From Scybalocola_A sp900557175 (GTDB lineage: Bacteria > Bacillota > Clostridia > Lachnospirales > Lachnospiraceae): a DNA stretch of 64,000 nt. Positions 34,176 through 43,311 of this stretch are shown one piece after another. A model generated the notes under the pieces. The model made no database searches. It was not told where the DNA came from and was given only the letters and a program-made list of their open reading frames with translations. A program made the position numbers and the translations under genes. The stretch's first letter is position 1; each line of letters begins with the position of its first letter. The stretch covers positions 11,156 through 75,155 of the forward strand of contig CALADH010000096.1 in assembly GCA_937890745.1 (NCBI GenBank), read 5' to 3'.

Positions 34176-35093
34176 ATGTGGAAATATTTTCTTAAACGTT
34201 TTGGCATTATGCTTGTTGCATTATTTCTTATTATCGTGCTGACCTTTACGATTATGCATGCCATACCGGGCGGGCCTTTTACGAGCAATAAACAGGTGTC
34301 GGAGGAGGTTGAAGCGGCACTGAATGCCAAGTACAATCTTGATGCACCGCTGCATGAGCAGTTTTTTTCATATTTCGGGGGCATACTTCACGGTGATTTC
34401 GGACCGTCTTATAAATATACGGGAAAGACAGTCAATGAATTTATTGCAAGCGGTTTTCCAGTTTCAGGAAAGCTCGGACTTGTCACCATCGTATTTGTGC
34501 TGATTGCCGCAGTGCCGATGGGGATTCTTGCGGCAGTGAAAAACGGCAAATGGCAGGATATGCTTCTGATGGGGCTGGCGACGATTGGTGTGACGATACC
34601 GTCCTTTGTTATTGCTTCAATTCTTATTTATTTTTTCTCGTTTAAGCTGAATATTTTGCCGACCTATGGCCTTGATTCGTGGAAAGGCTATATTTTGCCG
34701 GTGATTGCGCTTGGCGGCTATTCAGTCAGCTATATTACAAGACTGATGCGCTCCAGTCTTTTGGAAGTGATGGGACAGGATTATATCCGTACAGCGAGAG
34801 CAAAAGGACTTTCGGAAGCAAAGGTTATTACACGTCATGCGCTTCGGAATGCAATGATTCCGGTTATTACAGTGCTCGGACCGACGGTTGCGGGACTTTT
34901 GACAGGCAGCTTTGTGATTGAAAAAATATTTGCAATTCCGGGCATGGGTATTTATTTTGTGGACAGTGTAACCCAGCGTGACTATACAACGATTATGGGA
35001 ATGACAATTTTTTATGCTACGTTTTTAATGGTCATGACTTTTATTGTAGATATTTTCTATTGTCTCATTGATCCGAGAATTAAATACGAGTAA
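34176..35093 (+). CDS. oppB: Oligopeptide ABC transporter permease OppB
   Basis: 305 residues, six membrane helices. It opens KYFLKRFGIMLVALFLIIVLTF as OppB/DppB proteins do, and has the ATPase-docking loop DYIRTARAKGLSEAKVITRHALRN near 200. First gene of oppBCDFA, behind a consensus promoter. Confidence 0.93.
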   Translation: MWKYFLKRFGIMLVALFLIIVLTFTIMHAIPGGPFTSNKQVSEEVEAALNAKYNLDAPLHEQFFSYFGGILHGDFGPSYKYTGKTVNEFIASGFPVSGKLGLVTIVFVLIAAVPMGILAAVKNGKWQDMLLMGLATIGVTIPSFVIASILIYFFSFKLNILPTYGLDSWKGYILPVIALGGYSVSYITRLMRSSLLEVMGQDYIRTARAKGLSEAKVITRHALRNAMIPVITVLGPTVAGLLTGSFVIEKIFAIPGMGIYFVDSVTQRDYTTIMGMTIFYATFLMVMTFIVDIFYCLIDPRIKYE

Positions 35094-35107
35094 AAGGAGG
35101 CGGCAAA

Positions 35108-36256
35108 ATGGAAAATAAATGGGAAATGCTTAAACCATCAGATGATGACCGGGAGAAAATATGGGGAAAGAGCAGAACCTTTGCGGGGGATGTGTGGTAC
35201 CGTTTCAGAAAAAAGCCGACAGCGATTGCAGGATTTGTCATTATTGTAATTTTGCTCATCCTGTCTTTTGCCGGCCCGCTTTTTACAAAGTACAGTTATT
35301 CAGATCAGAATCTTGAGGTTGTAAATATTCCGCCGCTGATGAAGGTGTTTGATAATCCGGACGGCGGTTACTGGTATATTACGCAGAGTCTTAAAGTCCT
35401 TAAAGTCAATGAAGACGGAACGCTTGGAAACCAGCTTGAAAAACTTTACGATGATGATGCGCAGAAGATGACGGTTTTTGATGATAACGGCAAAGAAGTC
35501 GGACTTTATTACGGTTCAAAGCCTTATTTGATTGCAGATCCGGAAACGAGAACGGTTTACAGTCAGTCACATGTTTGGAATAAATCGTATTTACTTGGCA
35601 CAGACAGTCTCGGCAGAGATATTTTTACAAGATTGATGTACGGCGCAAGAATATCCATGATGGTTGCCTTTATTGCAGCTGCTGTCAATATGGTGATCGG
35701 CGTTTTATACGGCGGCATATCCGGTTATATCGGCGGTACTGTGGATACTGTGATGATGCGTGTTGTCGATATTATAAGTACAATACCGCTTGTCCTTTAT
35801 GTCATTTTAATTATGGTATTTCTCGGTGACGGTCTTCAAAGTATTATTATTGCCATCGGCAGCGTCTACTGGGTGGATATGGCAAGAGTTGTGAGAGGAC
35901 AGGTATTAAGTCTTAAAAATCAGGAATTTGTCATGGCTGCAAAGTCTATCGGAACGTCGACCGGGCATATATTAATGCGGCATTTAATTCCGAATGCGCT
36001 CGGTTCGATTCTTGTGACGGTGACGATGCTCATACCGTCGGCGATTTTTATGGAGGCATTTTTAAGCTATTTGGGTATCGGTATTAAGCCGCCGCTTGCA
36101 AGTCTGGGAACGATGTGCAACGATGCGATGGAGGCGCTTAAAACGTGTCCGTACCAGCTTTTTATACCGGCGCTTGTGATTTGTGTGATCATGTTTGCTT
36201 TTAATTTTGTCGGCGACGGATTAAGAGATGCCTTAGATCCGAAACTTAAAAAATAG
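35108..36256 (+). CDS. oppC: Oligopeptide ABC transporter permease OppC, with large extracytoplasmic insert
   Basis: 382 residues. After the first membrane helix, about 85 residues (roughly 65-150, containing DNPDGGYWYITQSLKVLKVN) separate it from the conserved LLGTDSLGRDIFTRLMYGAR region; E. coli OppC lacks such a long segment. The docking loop EFVMAAKSIGTSTGHILMRH is intact. The insert faces outwards and may contact OppA. AGGAGG precedes the ATG. Confidence 0.92.
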   Translation: MENKWEMLKPSDDDREKIWGKSRTFAGDVWYRFRKKPTAIAGFVIIVILLILSFAGPLFTKYSYSDQNLEVVNIPPLMKVFDNPDGGYWYITQSLKVLKVNEDGTLGNQLEKLYDDDAQKMTVFDDNGKEVGLYYGSKPYLIADPETRTVYSQSHVWNKSYLLGTDSLGRDIFTRLMYGARISMMVAFIAAAVNMVIGVLYGGISGYIGGTVDTVMMRVVDIISTIPLVLYVILIMVFLGDGLQSIIIAIGSVYWVDMARVVRGQVLSLKNQEFVMAAKSIGTSTGHILMRHLIPNALGSILVTVTMLIPSAIFMEAFLSYLGIGIKPPLASLGTMCNDAMEALKTCPYQLFIPALVICVIMFAFNFVGDGLRDALDPKLKK

Positions 36257-36266
36257 GAGAATGCTT

Positions 36267-37274
36267 ATGGAACCTGCTTTATTAAAAATAGAAAATTTAA
36301 AAACATCATTTTTTACCGGAAACGGTGAGGTGCAGGCGGTCAGAGGCGTAAGCTTTGATGTACATAAAGGTGAGATACTCGGTATTGTCGGAGAGTCCGG
36401 CAGCGGGAAAAGTGTTACTTCAATGTCAATTTTAAAGCTTTTGGCGGACACTGCAAAAATTAAAGAAGGACATATTTTCTTCGAGGGTGAGGATCTTGTC
36501 GGTTTTAATAAAAAGAAAATGCAAAAAATCCGGGGTGAGGAAATTGCAATGATTTTTCAGGATCCGATGTCTTCATTAAATCCGCTGATTACTGTCGGAA
36601 AACAGGTCGGTGAGATGATACAGATTCATCATCCGGAAAAGAAAAAAGATGAAATTAAAAAGGAAGTGCTGAAGCTTTTTGAGATGGTCCGTATTCCTGA
36701 ACCTGAAAAAAGATACGATGCTTTTCCACATGAATTTTCCGGCGGTATGCGCCAGAGAGTGATGATTGCGATGGCTTTTGCCAACCGGCCGAAGCTTCTT
36801 ATTGCCGATGAGCCGACAACGGCGCTTGATGTGACAATACAGGATCAGATATTGAAGCAGATGCGGCGTATGCAGCATGAATTTGGCACGAGCATCATGT
36901 TTATTACGCACGACCTCGGTGTTGTGGCGGAGCTTTGTGACAGAGTTGTTGTTATGTATGGCGGTCTTGTGATGGAGACTGCATCGATTGAAGATATTTT
37001 TGAAAATCCAAAACATCCGTATACATTGGGACTTTTGGCGTCAATACCGAAGCTTAATCAGGATAAGAACGAACGGCTTGTGCCGATTCCGGGCTCTCCG
37101 CCGGATATGACAAATCCGCCAAAGGGATGTCCGTTCGCACCGCGGTGTGCTTATGCGAGAAATATATGTGCGGCTTCATTGCCGGAATTTACGGATATAT
37201 CCGACGGTCACAAGTCGAGATGCTGGCTGCTTGATAAAGAAGCGCCGCGTGAAAATAATCCGTTTGCAGGATAG
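36267..37274 (+). CDS. oppD: Oligopeptide ABC transporter ATPase OppD
   Basis: 335 residues. Walker A GESGSGKS, signature FSGGMRQRVMIAMAF and Walker B LLIADEPTTALD are present, and the C-terminal oligo_HPY region has the Cys-rich motif CPFAPRCAYARNIC that binds an Fe-S cluster in several OppD/DppD proteins. ATG 36267 is favoured over 36261 because AGGAG (36255-36259) is seven bases upstream of it. Confidence 0.93.
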   Translation: MEPALLKIENLKTSFFTGNGEVQAVRGVSFDVHKGEILGIVGESGSGKSVTSMSILKLLADTAKIKEGHIFFEGEDLVGFNKKKMQKIRGEEIAMIFQDPMSSLNPLITVGKQVGEMIQIHHPEKKKDEIKKEVLKLFEMVRIPEPEKRYDAFPHEFSGGMRQRVMIAMAFANRPKLLIADEPTTALDVTIQDQILKQMRRMQHEFGTSIMFITHDLGVVAELCDRVVVMYGGLVMETASIEDIFENPKHPYTLGLLASIPKLNQDKNERLVPIPGSPPDMTNPPKGCPFAPRCAYARNICAASLPEFTDISDGHKSRCWLLDKEAPRENNPFAG

Positions 37275-37285
37275 GAGGTGGCTTT

Positions 37286-38245
37286 GTGGGAGACAATGTA
37301 ATACTTGAAGTTGACGGACTGACAAAGCATTTTAAAGTGGGAAAGAAACAGGTTGTCCATGCTGTCGATCATGTGTCCTTCAAACTGGAAAAAGGGAAAA
37401 CACTCGGACTTGTCGGTGAGTCGGGCTGCGGAAAGTCAAGCTGTGCACGGACGATTCTCCGCCTTTATGAGCCGACGGCAGGAAAAATTATTGTGGACGG
37501 TGAAGATATTACAAATTTGAATCAGAAGGCACTAAAACCGGTCAGAAAGAAGATGCAGATGATTTTTCAGGATCCGTATGCGTCTTTGAATGCCCGTATG
37601 ACAGTGCGGGATATTATTGCGGAACCGCTTGTGGCTCATAAAATCATTAAGAAAAAGTCGGAAGCCGACGCATTTGTTTTTCCGATGCTTGAACGTATGG
37701 GGCTGAGTAAGGAACATGCAAACCGGTATGCCCATGAATTTTCCGGCGGACAGCGCCAGCGCATCGGTATTGCAAGAGCGCTTATTCTTCAGCCGAAGCT
37801 TGTTGTGTGCGACGAACCGATTTCGGCGCTTGATGTGTCCATTCAGGCACAGGTGATTAACCTTTTGAGAGATTATCAGCAGGAAAAAGAGCTCTCTTAC
37901 TTATTTATTGCACATGATTTATCAATGGTCCGTTATGTATCGGACGATATCGGTGTCATGTATCTCGGACAGCTTGTAGAGATGAGTGAGGCCAATGAAA
38001 TTTACAGTCATCCGCTGCATCCGTATACAAAAGGACTTTTAGGAAGCGTGCCGGTAGCTGATCCGAAGATGGCTAAAGTCAAAGAAAAGAGCAGTATAGA
38101 AGGTGATATTCCAAGCCCGATTCATCCGCCGGCAGGATGCCGTTTCCATACAAGGTGTCCTTATGCAACACCGCAGTGTGCCGAGACGGCGCCGGAATTA
38201 AGGGAAGTGGCACCGGGTCATAGGGTTGCCTGCCATATTGTATAA
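37286..38245 (+). CDS. oppF: Oligopeptide ABC transporter ATPase OppF
   Basis: 319 residues, GTG start five bases after AGGAGGTG. Walker A GESGCGKSS, signature FSGGQRQRIGIARAL, Walker B LVVCDEPISALDVS, and a C-terminal Cys motif CRFHTRCPYATPQC. Pairs with OppD as the ATPase heterodimer. Confidence 0.94.
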   Translation: MGDNVILEVDGLTKHFKVGKKQVVHAVDHVSFKLEKGKTLGLVGESGCGKSSCARTILRLYEPTAGKIIVDGEDITNLNQKALKPVRKKMQMIFQDPYASLNARMTVRDIIAEPLVAHKIIKKKSEADAFVFPMLERMGLSKEHANRYAHEFSGGQRQRIGIARALILQPKLVVCDEPISALDVSIQAQVINLLRDYQQEKELSYLFIAHDLSMVRYVSDDIGVMYLGQLVEMSEANEIYSHPLHPYTKGLLGSVPVADPKMAKVKEKSSIEGDIPSPIHPPAGCRFHTRCPYATPQCAETAPELREVAPGHRVACHIV

Positions 38246-38322
38246 ATCGGAGTGTGTTAAAAAAATTAATATTAAAAAGAAATTAAAAAAAGAAATTTGA
38301 AAAAAGAAAGGGCGTATGTAAA

Positions 38323-40011
38323 ATGAAAAAGAGCAAATGGATGAGAATTGCGGCAATCGGTATGTGCCTGACATTCCTTTTAGCAGGCTGTGGTAAAACA
38401 GACACGCCGGAGAAGCTTCCGGAAACACTGCCGGCAGATAGTACAGACACAGAAGGGCAGGCATCGGAGACAAAAGAAGCGACAGGTGCACAGGAAATAA
38501 CGTTTGTTTTAGGCAATGTTCAGGATAATATTGATCCGGGTATTACAAACAATTCGTTTTCTTCTGTATTTTTGGGCAATTGCTTTGAAGGTCTTGTGAC
38601 ATACAATGAGGCCGGTGAGGTTGTCGGCGGTGCAGCCGAAGACTGGGAAATCAGCGAGGACGGCACTGTATATACATTCCACTTAAGAGATGGTCTTAAA
38701 TGGAGCGACGGTTCTGATCTGACAGCCGAAGATTTTGTTTATGCCATCCAGCGTGTACTGACACCGGCAACCGGAGGCCAGTATGTTGATATTGTAAAAA
38801 GCTATATTAAAAATGCAGATGAGTTTTATGCGGGCAAGGCAGATGCAGAAGCCTTAGGTGTAAAAGCTGTTGATGCACAGACACTTGAAATTACATTAAA
38901 GCAGCCGACGGCCTTCTTTATTGACTTACTGACAATGTGGGTATTTGATCCGGTGCAGAAGGCAACTGTCGAGGCAAACGGTGATAAGTGGACAACAAAA
39001 CCGGAAACTTATGTATGTAACGGTCCTTTTAAAATTACAGAAATCAGCACAGGTGAGAAGTATGTGCTTGAGAAAAATGAAAATTATTGGGATGCCGATA
39101 ATGTAAAAATGGATAAAATCACACTGCGCTATATTCTTGACAATTCTACAGCCCTGACTGCATATGAGTCCGGTGAGGTTGACGGTATAAGAAATATTCC
39201 GTCTTCAGATTTTGCAAGATTAAAGGCAGAAGATGCCGGCGTTAATTCTGTGCCAAGTTACGGTACGGTTTACTACAATATCAACTGCGAAAAAGAGCCG
39301 TATAATAATCCGCTCGTCAGAAAAGCATTAAATCTTGCAGTTGACAGAGAGGCCATTATTAAAAACGTCATTCAGATTGATGCCACACCGGCTTATAATT
39401 TCCTTGCACCGGGCTATACAGTTGACGGTAAGGATATGATGGACGGCGTTAGTACAAGAGGTTTAAGTGCGACAGCAGATGTGGAGGCTGCAAAGGCAGC
39501 GCTTGCAGAGGCAGGCTATCCAGACGGTGAAGGCTTCCCGACATTGCATCTTTCTTATTATTCAGATGATACTGTAAAGAAAACGGCAGAAGCCATTGCT
39601 GAGATGTTAGAGACAAATTTAGGTATTGATGTTGAAGTAAATTCAGCAGAGTGGGCTGTATTTTATGAAGATGTATTAAATGGCAATTACGATGTATGTG
39701 CAATGGGCTGGACAGCAGATTACACACACCCGATGAGCTTTATGCCGCTGCTTGTGACAGATGATGCCAATAACCTTGGTTTCTACAGTAATAGTGAGTA
39801 TGATGCGCTCGTAAAGAAGGCGGAGGCAGAAACAGACGCTTCAAAGTGTGCCGAGATTTTACTTCAGGCGCAGGATATCGCGATGGAAGAATATCCGTTC
39901 ATTAACCTTTATTACAAGAATAATAATTACTTAATGAAGGATTATGTTCAGGGTGCCTATATGGCGTCAAACGGCAATCTTTATTTTAAAAATGCGACAG
40001 TGGCAAAATAA
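38323..40011 (+). CDS. oppA: Oligopeptide-binding lipoprotein OppA
   Basis: 562 residues. Lipoprotein signal ends LLAGC (lipidated Cys near 21), followed by a Thr/Glu-rich spacer and an SBP_bac_5 domain: FHLRDGLKWSDGSDLTAEDF, the peptide-loop region VRKALNLAVDREAII, and LYYKNNNYLMKDYVQG near the end. It is last in the operon after a 77-bp AT-rich gap with no promoter signal. Binds peptides outside the membrane for OppBCDF. Confidence 0.93.
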   Translation: MKKSKWMRIAAIGMCLTFLLAGCGKTDTPEKLPETLPADSTDTEGQASETKEATGAQEITFVLGNVQDNIDPGITNNSFSSVFLGNCFEGLVTYNEAGEVVGGAAEDWEISEDGTVYTFHLRDGLKWSDGSDLTAEDFVYAIQRVLTPATGGQYVDIVKSYIKNADEFYAGKADAEALGVKAVDAQTLEITLKQPTAFFIDLLTMWVFDPVQKATVEANGDKWTTKPETYVCNGPFKITEISTGEKYVLEKNENYWDADNVKMDKITLRYILDNSTALTAYESGEVDGIRNIPSSDFARLKAEDAGVNSVPSYGTVYYNINCEKEPYNNPLVRKALNLAVDREAIIKNVIQIDATPAYNFLAPGYTVDGKDMMDGVSTRGLSATADVEAAKAALAEAGYPDGEGFPTLHLSYYSDDTVKKTAEAIAEMLETNLGIDVEVNSAEWAVFYEDVLNGNYDVCAMGWTADYTHPMSFMPLLVTDDANNLGFYSNSEYDALVKKAEAETDASKCAEILLQAQDIAMEEYPFINLYYKNNNYLMKDYVQGAYMASNGNLYFKNATVAK

Positions 40012-40025
40012 GGAGAAAATTTCAG

Positions 40026-40514
40026 ATGCGATGTATCATTCAGACAGAAGGTATCGGAGATATGGTATTTGAACTGTATCCCGACGCGGCACCGCTGACC
40101 GTGAAGAATTTCTGTAATACGGCAAAGCGCGGTTTTTATGACGGACTTTTATGGTGCCGTATTGTTAAAGATTATGTGATTCAGTCGGGATCGCCTGATA
40201 ATGATATTATGACAGACAGTGACTGGCATATAAAAGGAGAATTTTATGAAAACGGTATCGAAAATCCGATCAGACATCAGCGCGGTGCGATTTCAATGGC
40301 AAGAGATGACGGTTATGATACTGCGGGAACACAGTTTTTTGTAGTCCATAAGGATGCCCAAAAGCTTGACGGACGCTACGCGGCTTTCGGACAGATGCTT
40401 TCGGGATTTGATGTGCTTGATAAGATTGCAGAAACAGAGACATTTGGTCCTGAAACGTGGCATAAGCCGGTGAACCCTCCGAAAATCAGTAAAATTATCA
40501 TTGAAGAAGATTAA
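40026..40514 (+). CDS. Peptidyl-prolyl cis-trans isomerase, cyclophilin type
   Basis: 162 residues, single cyclophilin domain without a signal peptide, so cytoplasmic. Active-site stretches FYDGLLWCRIVKDYVIQSG and GTQFFVVHKDAQKLDGRYAA with FGQMLSGFDVLDKI are clear. The usual active-site Trp region is HKPVNPP near the end. It follows oppA by 14 bp and may be expressed with it. Confidence 0.93.
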   Translation: MRCIIQTEGIGDMVFELYPDAAPLTVKNFCNTAKRGFYDGLLWCRIVKDYVIQSGSPDNDIMTDSDWHIKGEFYENGIENPIRHQRGAISMARDDGYDTAGTQFFVVHKDAQKLDGRYAAFGQMLSGFDVLDKIAETETFGPETWHKPVNPPKISKIIIEED

Positions 40515-40558
40515 AAAAGGCCGGGAACCTTAAAAAAATAAAGGTTTCCGGTCTTTTT
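40513..40558 (+). terminator. Terminator after cyclophilin gene
   Basis: CCGGGAACCTT (40521-40531) pairs with AAGGTTTCCGG (40541-40551), one G-U pair, extended by flanking A/T, then CTTTTTC. Confidence 0.8.
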
Positions 40559-40593
40559 CTGACAATTTGTTAAAGAATTGTGAATAATTGCTC

Positions 40594-40652
40594 TTGAAAA
40601 AACAATGGATTTATGACATAATTAATACAAGTTTATGTAATAATCTCGTAAT
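40594..40652 (+). promoter_or_regulatory. Promoter and WalR-like box of glucosaminidase gene
   Basis: TTGAAA (40594-40599), 17-base spacer, TGACATAAT (40614-40622), the same extended -10 as at 32302. TGTAAT-AATCT-CGTAAT (40636-40652) begins 14 bases past the -10 and differs from the WalR consensus at one base. Confidence 0.6.
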
Positions 40653-40678
40653 AATTATGCGTGAGAAGTGGAGGAAGT

Positions 40679-43294
40679 ATGAAAAAACAGATAAAAAGGC
40701 TTGTGGCAGCCGGATTGATGACGGTGCTTATGGTGTCTGAGCTGTCAGCTTTAAGTATGCCGTCAGTTATGGCTGCATCCACAGGAAAAGTCAATACCTC
40801 GGCGCTGAATTTAAGAAGCGGAGCGTCCACATCGACGGGAATCATCGGTGTTTTATATAAGGGTACATCCGTGACGATTACAGGAACAAGCGGCGACTGG
40901 TATAAGGTGAAAGTGAATGTGGGCGGAAGATCCAAAAGCGGCTATGTACATTCGGATTATATTACGAAGGATGGCGGCAGCACAGGAACATCGGCCAGCG
41001 GCAGCGGCGTCGTTAATGTCAATGGTCTGAATGTCCGTTCAGGCCCATCGACATCGTCGCCTGTGATCGGTTCTGTCAACAGCGGTACGAAAGTGACGAT
41101 TAAAGAAAGACTCGGTGACTGGTACAAAGTGTCCGTTAAAATCGGCGGTGCAGCAAGAGACGGCTATATGTTTGCCGAATATGTGACAAGAACCGGCGGC
41201 AGTTCGGATAATTCAGGTTCAGACAATTCAGGCTCAGGCAATAACGGTTCATCAGCCGGCGGTGATCAGGGCGTTGTGAATACGGCTGCGCTGAATGTGC
41301 GTTCGGGTCCGGGAACTTCCTATACAAGAATTGATTGTATCAGTAAAGGAACGGAAGTGACAATTTTATCTGAAAACAACGGCTGGTATAAAGTTATTTT
41401 TAATGGCCGGACCGGTTATGTTTCACTTCCGTATATTACAAAAAAATCTGACGGCAGCAATTCAGGCGGCAATGACAGCAATACATCAATTAAAAATAAG
41501 ATTGGTGTTGTCAATGTATCTGCATTGAATGTGCGCTCAAAAGCAACAACAAATTCATCAATTGTGACCTGTCTTTATGCGGGAACAAAGGTGACGATAC
41601 AATCTTCCGCAAATGGCTGGTATAAAATTAAGACAACAGTTGGCGGAAAATCTTATTCGGGTTATGTGGCTGCCCAGTATGTGACGATTACAGGCGATGC
41701 GCCATCCGGCGGCTCAGACAATAATAATGGTTCGGGAAATAACGGCGGCTCGGACAATAACGGAAATACAGAGAAGAAGACAGGTAAAGTGAATACCGCA
41801 GTTCTGAATTTCCGCTCAGGCCCATCGACATCATCATCCGTCATTGGAAGTCTTTATGCCGGTGCAGCAGTGACAATTTTATCAGAAACAAACGGCTGGT
41901 ATAAGGTTGAGGCAACAGTCGGCGGAAGAACAGTGACAGGCTATGTCAGTGCCCAATATATTACAGTGACAGGTAATGCCGGCGGCTCGGACAATAACAA
42001 CGGTTCAAATAACGGCGGTTCAGATTCAGAGACTTCCGGTGATTTTGAGTCAATGATTGCAGCTTTCCCTGAAAGCTATAAGAGTGCATTAAGAAGCCTT
42101 CACAAGAAATATCCGGAATGGGTATTTAAGCCTGTAAACACAGGTCTTGACTGGAATACAGTCATTAAAGAAGAAAGTGTATTCCGTATTAATACAACAC
42201 AGACATCAATTAATGCCAATACAAACTTTGCAGATTTGTCCACGGCTTCCGGTGCTTATGACTGGAGTACAGATAAGTTTACAGTGTGTGACGGCTCTAA
42301 CTGGTATTCGGCATCACCGGATTTGATTAAATATTATATGGATCCGAGAAACTTCCTTGATGAGCGGTATATTTTCTCTTTTGAATCGCTGGCATATGAT
42401 TCAGCGCATACAAAACAAGGGGTACAAAATATTTTAAACGGCACCTTTATGAAAGGCAGCTATACTGAAAAGGATCCGTCTACAGGGATAACATCGACAA
42501 GAAGCTATGCCGATACATTTATGGAAGCCGGAAAGATTGCAGGTGCCAGCCCGTATTATCTTGCATCAAAGGCGCGTCTGGAACTTGGCGTCAACGGCAG
42601 CAATTCAAGCTCAGGTACATATTATAAGAAACCGGGTTATTATAACTTCTTTAATATCGGCGCCAGCGATGGTGCGGACGCTGTATTAAACGGTCTGAAT
42701 TTTGCGGCAAAGAATGATCCGAATTTCTATCTGCCGTGGAATACAAGGTATAAATCTATTGTCGGCGGTGCAAAATATATTGCAAATTATTTTATCAATG
42801 TCGGTCAGAATACAAACTATACACAAAAGTTTAATGTCGTATACAAGGATAAGCTTTACAGAAATCAGTATATGACAGCTGTCCACGGTGCTTCAAGCAC
42901 TGCCTCCAGCGTCTATAATACATATAATAAGCTGGGTGTTTTAGACAGTAAGTTTGTTTTCTATATTCCGGTGTACAACAATATGCCGTCTGCACCGTGT
43001 GCGCGTCCGGCACATGCGGGCAATCCGAATAATTATCTGAAATCGCTGCAGTTAAACAGCGGCGGTGTGGCACTGACGCCATCTTTCAGATATGATAAGA
43101 CGGAATATAGTGTCATTGTCGGCAGTAATGTTTCTAAAATTACAGTCAGTGCGTCACCTGTCAGCAAGTATGCAAAGGGCGTTTCAGGCACAGGTACATA
43201 CAGCTTAAAGCAGGGACAGAATAAGATTACTGTAACATGTACGGCAGGCAATGGCCAGTCAAGAAGCTATACAATTAATGTTATCCGCAAATAG
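40679..43294 (+). CDS. Secreted SH3b-repeat N-acetylglucosaminidase (autolysin-like)
   Basis: 871 residues: signal peptide (ends VMAAS), five SH3b domains to about 440 with Gly/Ser/Asn linkers, a glucosaminidase domain (about 470-770) with PRNFLDERYIFSFESLAYD, the catalytic-type Glu in SKARLELGVNGS and GYYNFFNIGASDG, and a C-terminal cadherin-like beta-sandwich (about 785-870). It should cleave GlcNAc-MurNAc bonds in peptidoglycan. ATG 40679 with GGAGG is used. Its SH3b domains and promoter closely match those of the SleB-type gene, pointing to duplication and shared control. Confidence 0.9.
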   Translation: MKKQIKRLVAAGLMTVLMVSELSALSMPSVMAASTGKVNTSALNLRSGASTSTGIIGVLYKGTSVTITGTSGDWYKVKVNVGGRSKSGYVHSDYITKDGGSTGTSASGSGVVNVNGLNVRSGPSTSSPVIGSVNSGTKVTIKERLGDWYKVSVKIGGAARDGYMFAEYVTRTGGSSDNSGSDNSGSGNNGSSAGGDQGVVNTAALNVRSGPGTSYTRIDCISKGTEVTILSENNGWYKVIFNGRTGYVSLPYITKKSDGSNSGGNDSNTSIKNKIGVVNVSALNVRSKATTNSSIVTCLYAGTKVTIQSSANGWYKIKTTVGGKSYSGYVAAQYVTITGDAPSGGSDNNNGSGNNGGSDNNGNTEKKTGKVNTAVLNFRSGPSTSSSVIGSLYAGAAVTILSETNGWYKVEATVGGRTVTGYVSAQYITVTGNAGGSDNNNGSNNGGSDSETSGDFESMIAAFPESYKSALRSLHKKYPEWVFKPVNTGLDWNTVIKEESVFRINTTQTSINANTNFADLSTASGAYDWSTDKFTVCDGSNWYSASPDLIKYYMDPRNFLDERYIFSFESLAYDSAHTKQGVQNILNGTFMKGSYTEKDPSTGITSTRSYADTFMEAGKIAGASPYYLASKARLELGVNGSNSSSGTYYKKPGYYNFFNIGASDGADAVLNGLNFAAKNDPNFYLPWNTRYKSIVGGAKYIANYFINVGQNTNYTQKFNVVYKDKLYRNQYMTAVHGASSTASSVYNTYNKLGVLDSKFVFYIPVYNNMPSAPCARPAHAGNPNNYLKSLQLNSGGVALTPSFRYDKTEYSVIVGSNVSKITVSASPVSKYAKGVSGTGTYSLKQGQNKITVTCTAGNGQSRSYTINVIRK

Positions 43295-43311
43295 TACAGG
43301 AGGAGCGCGGG

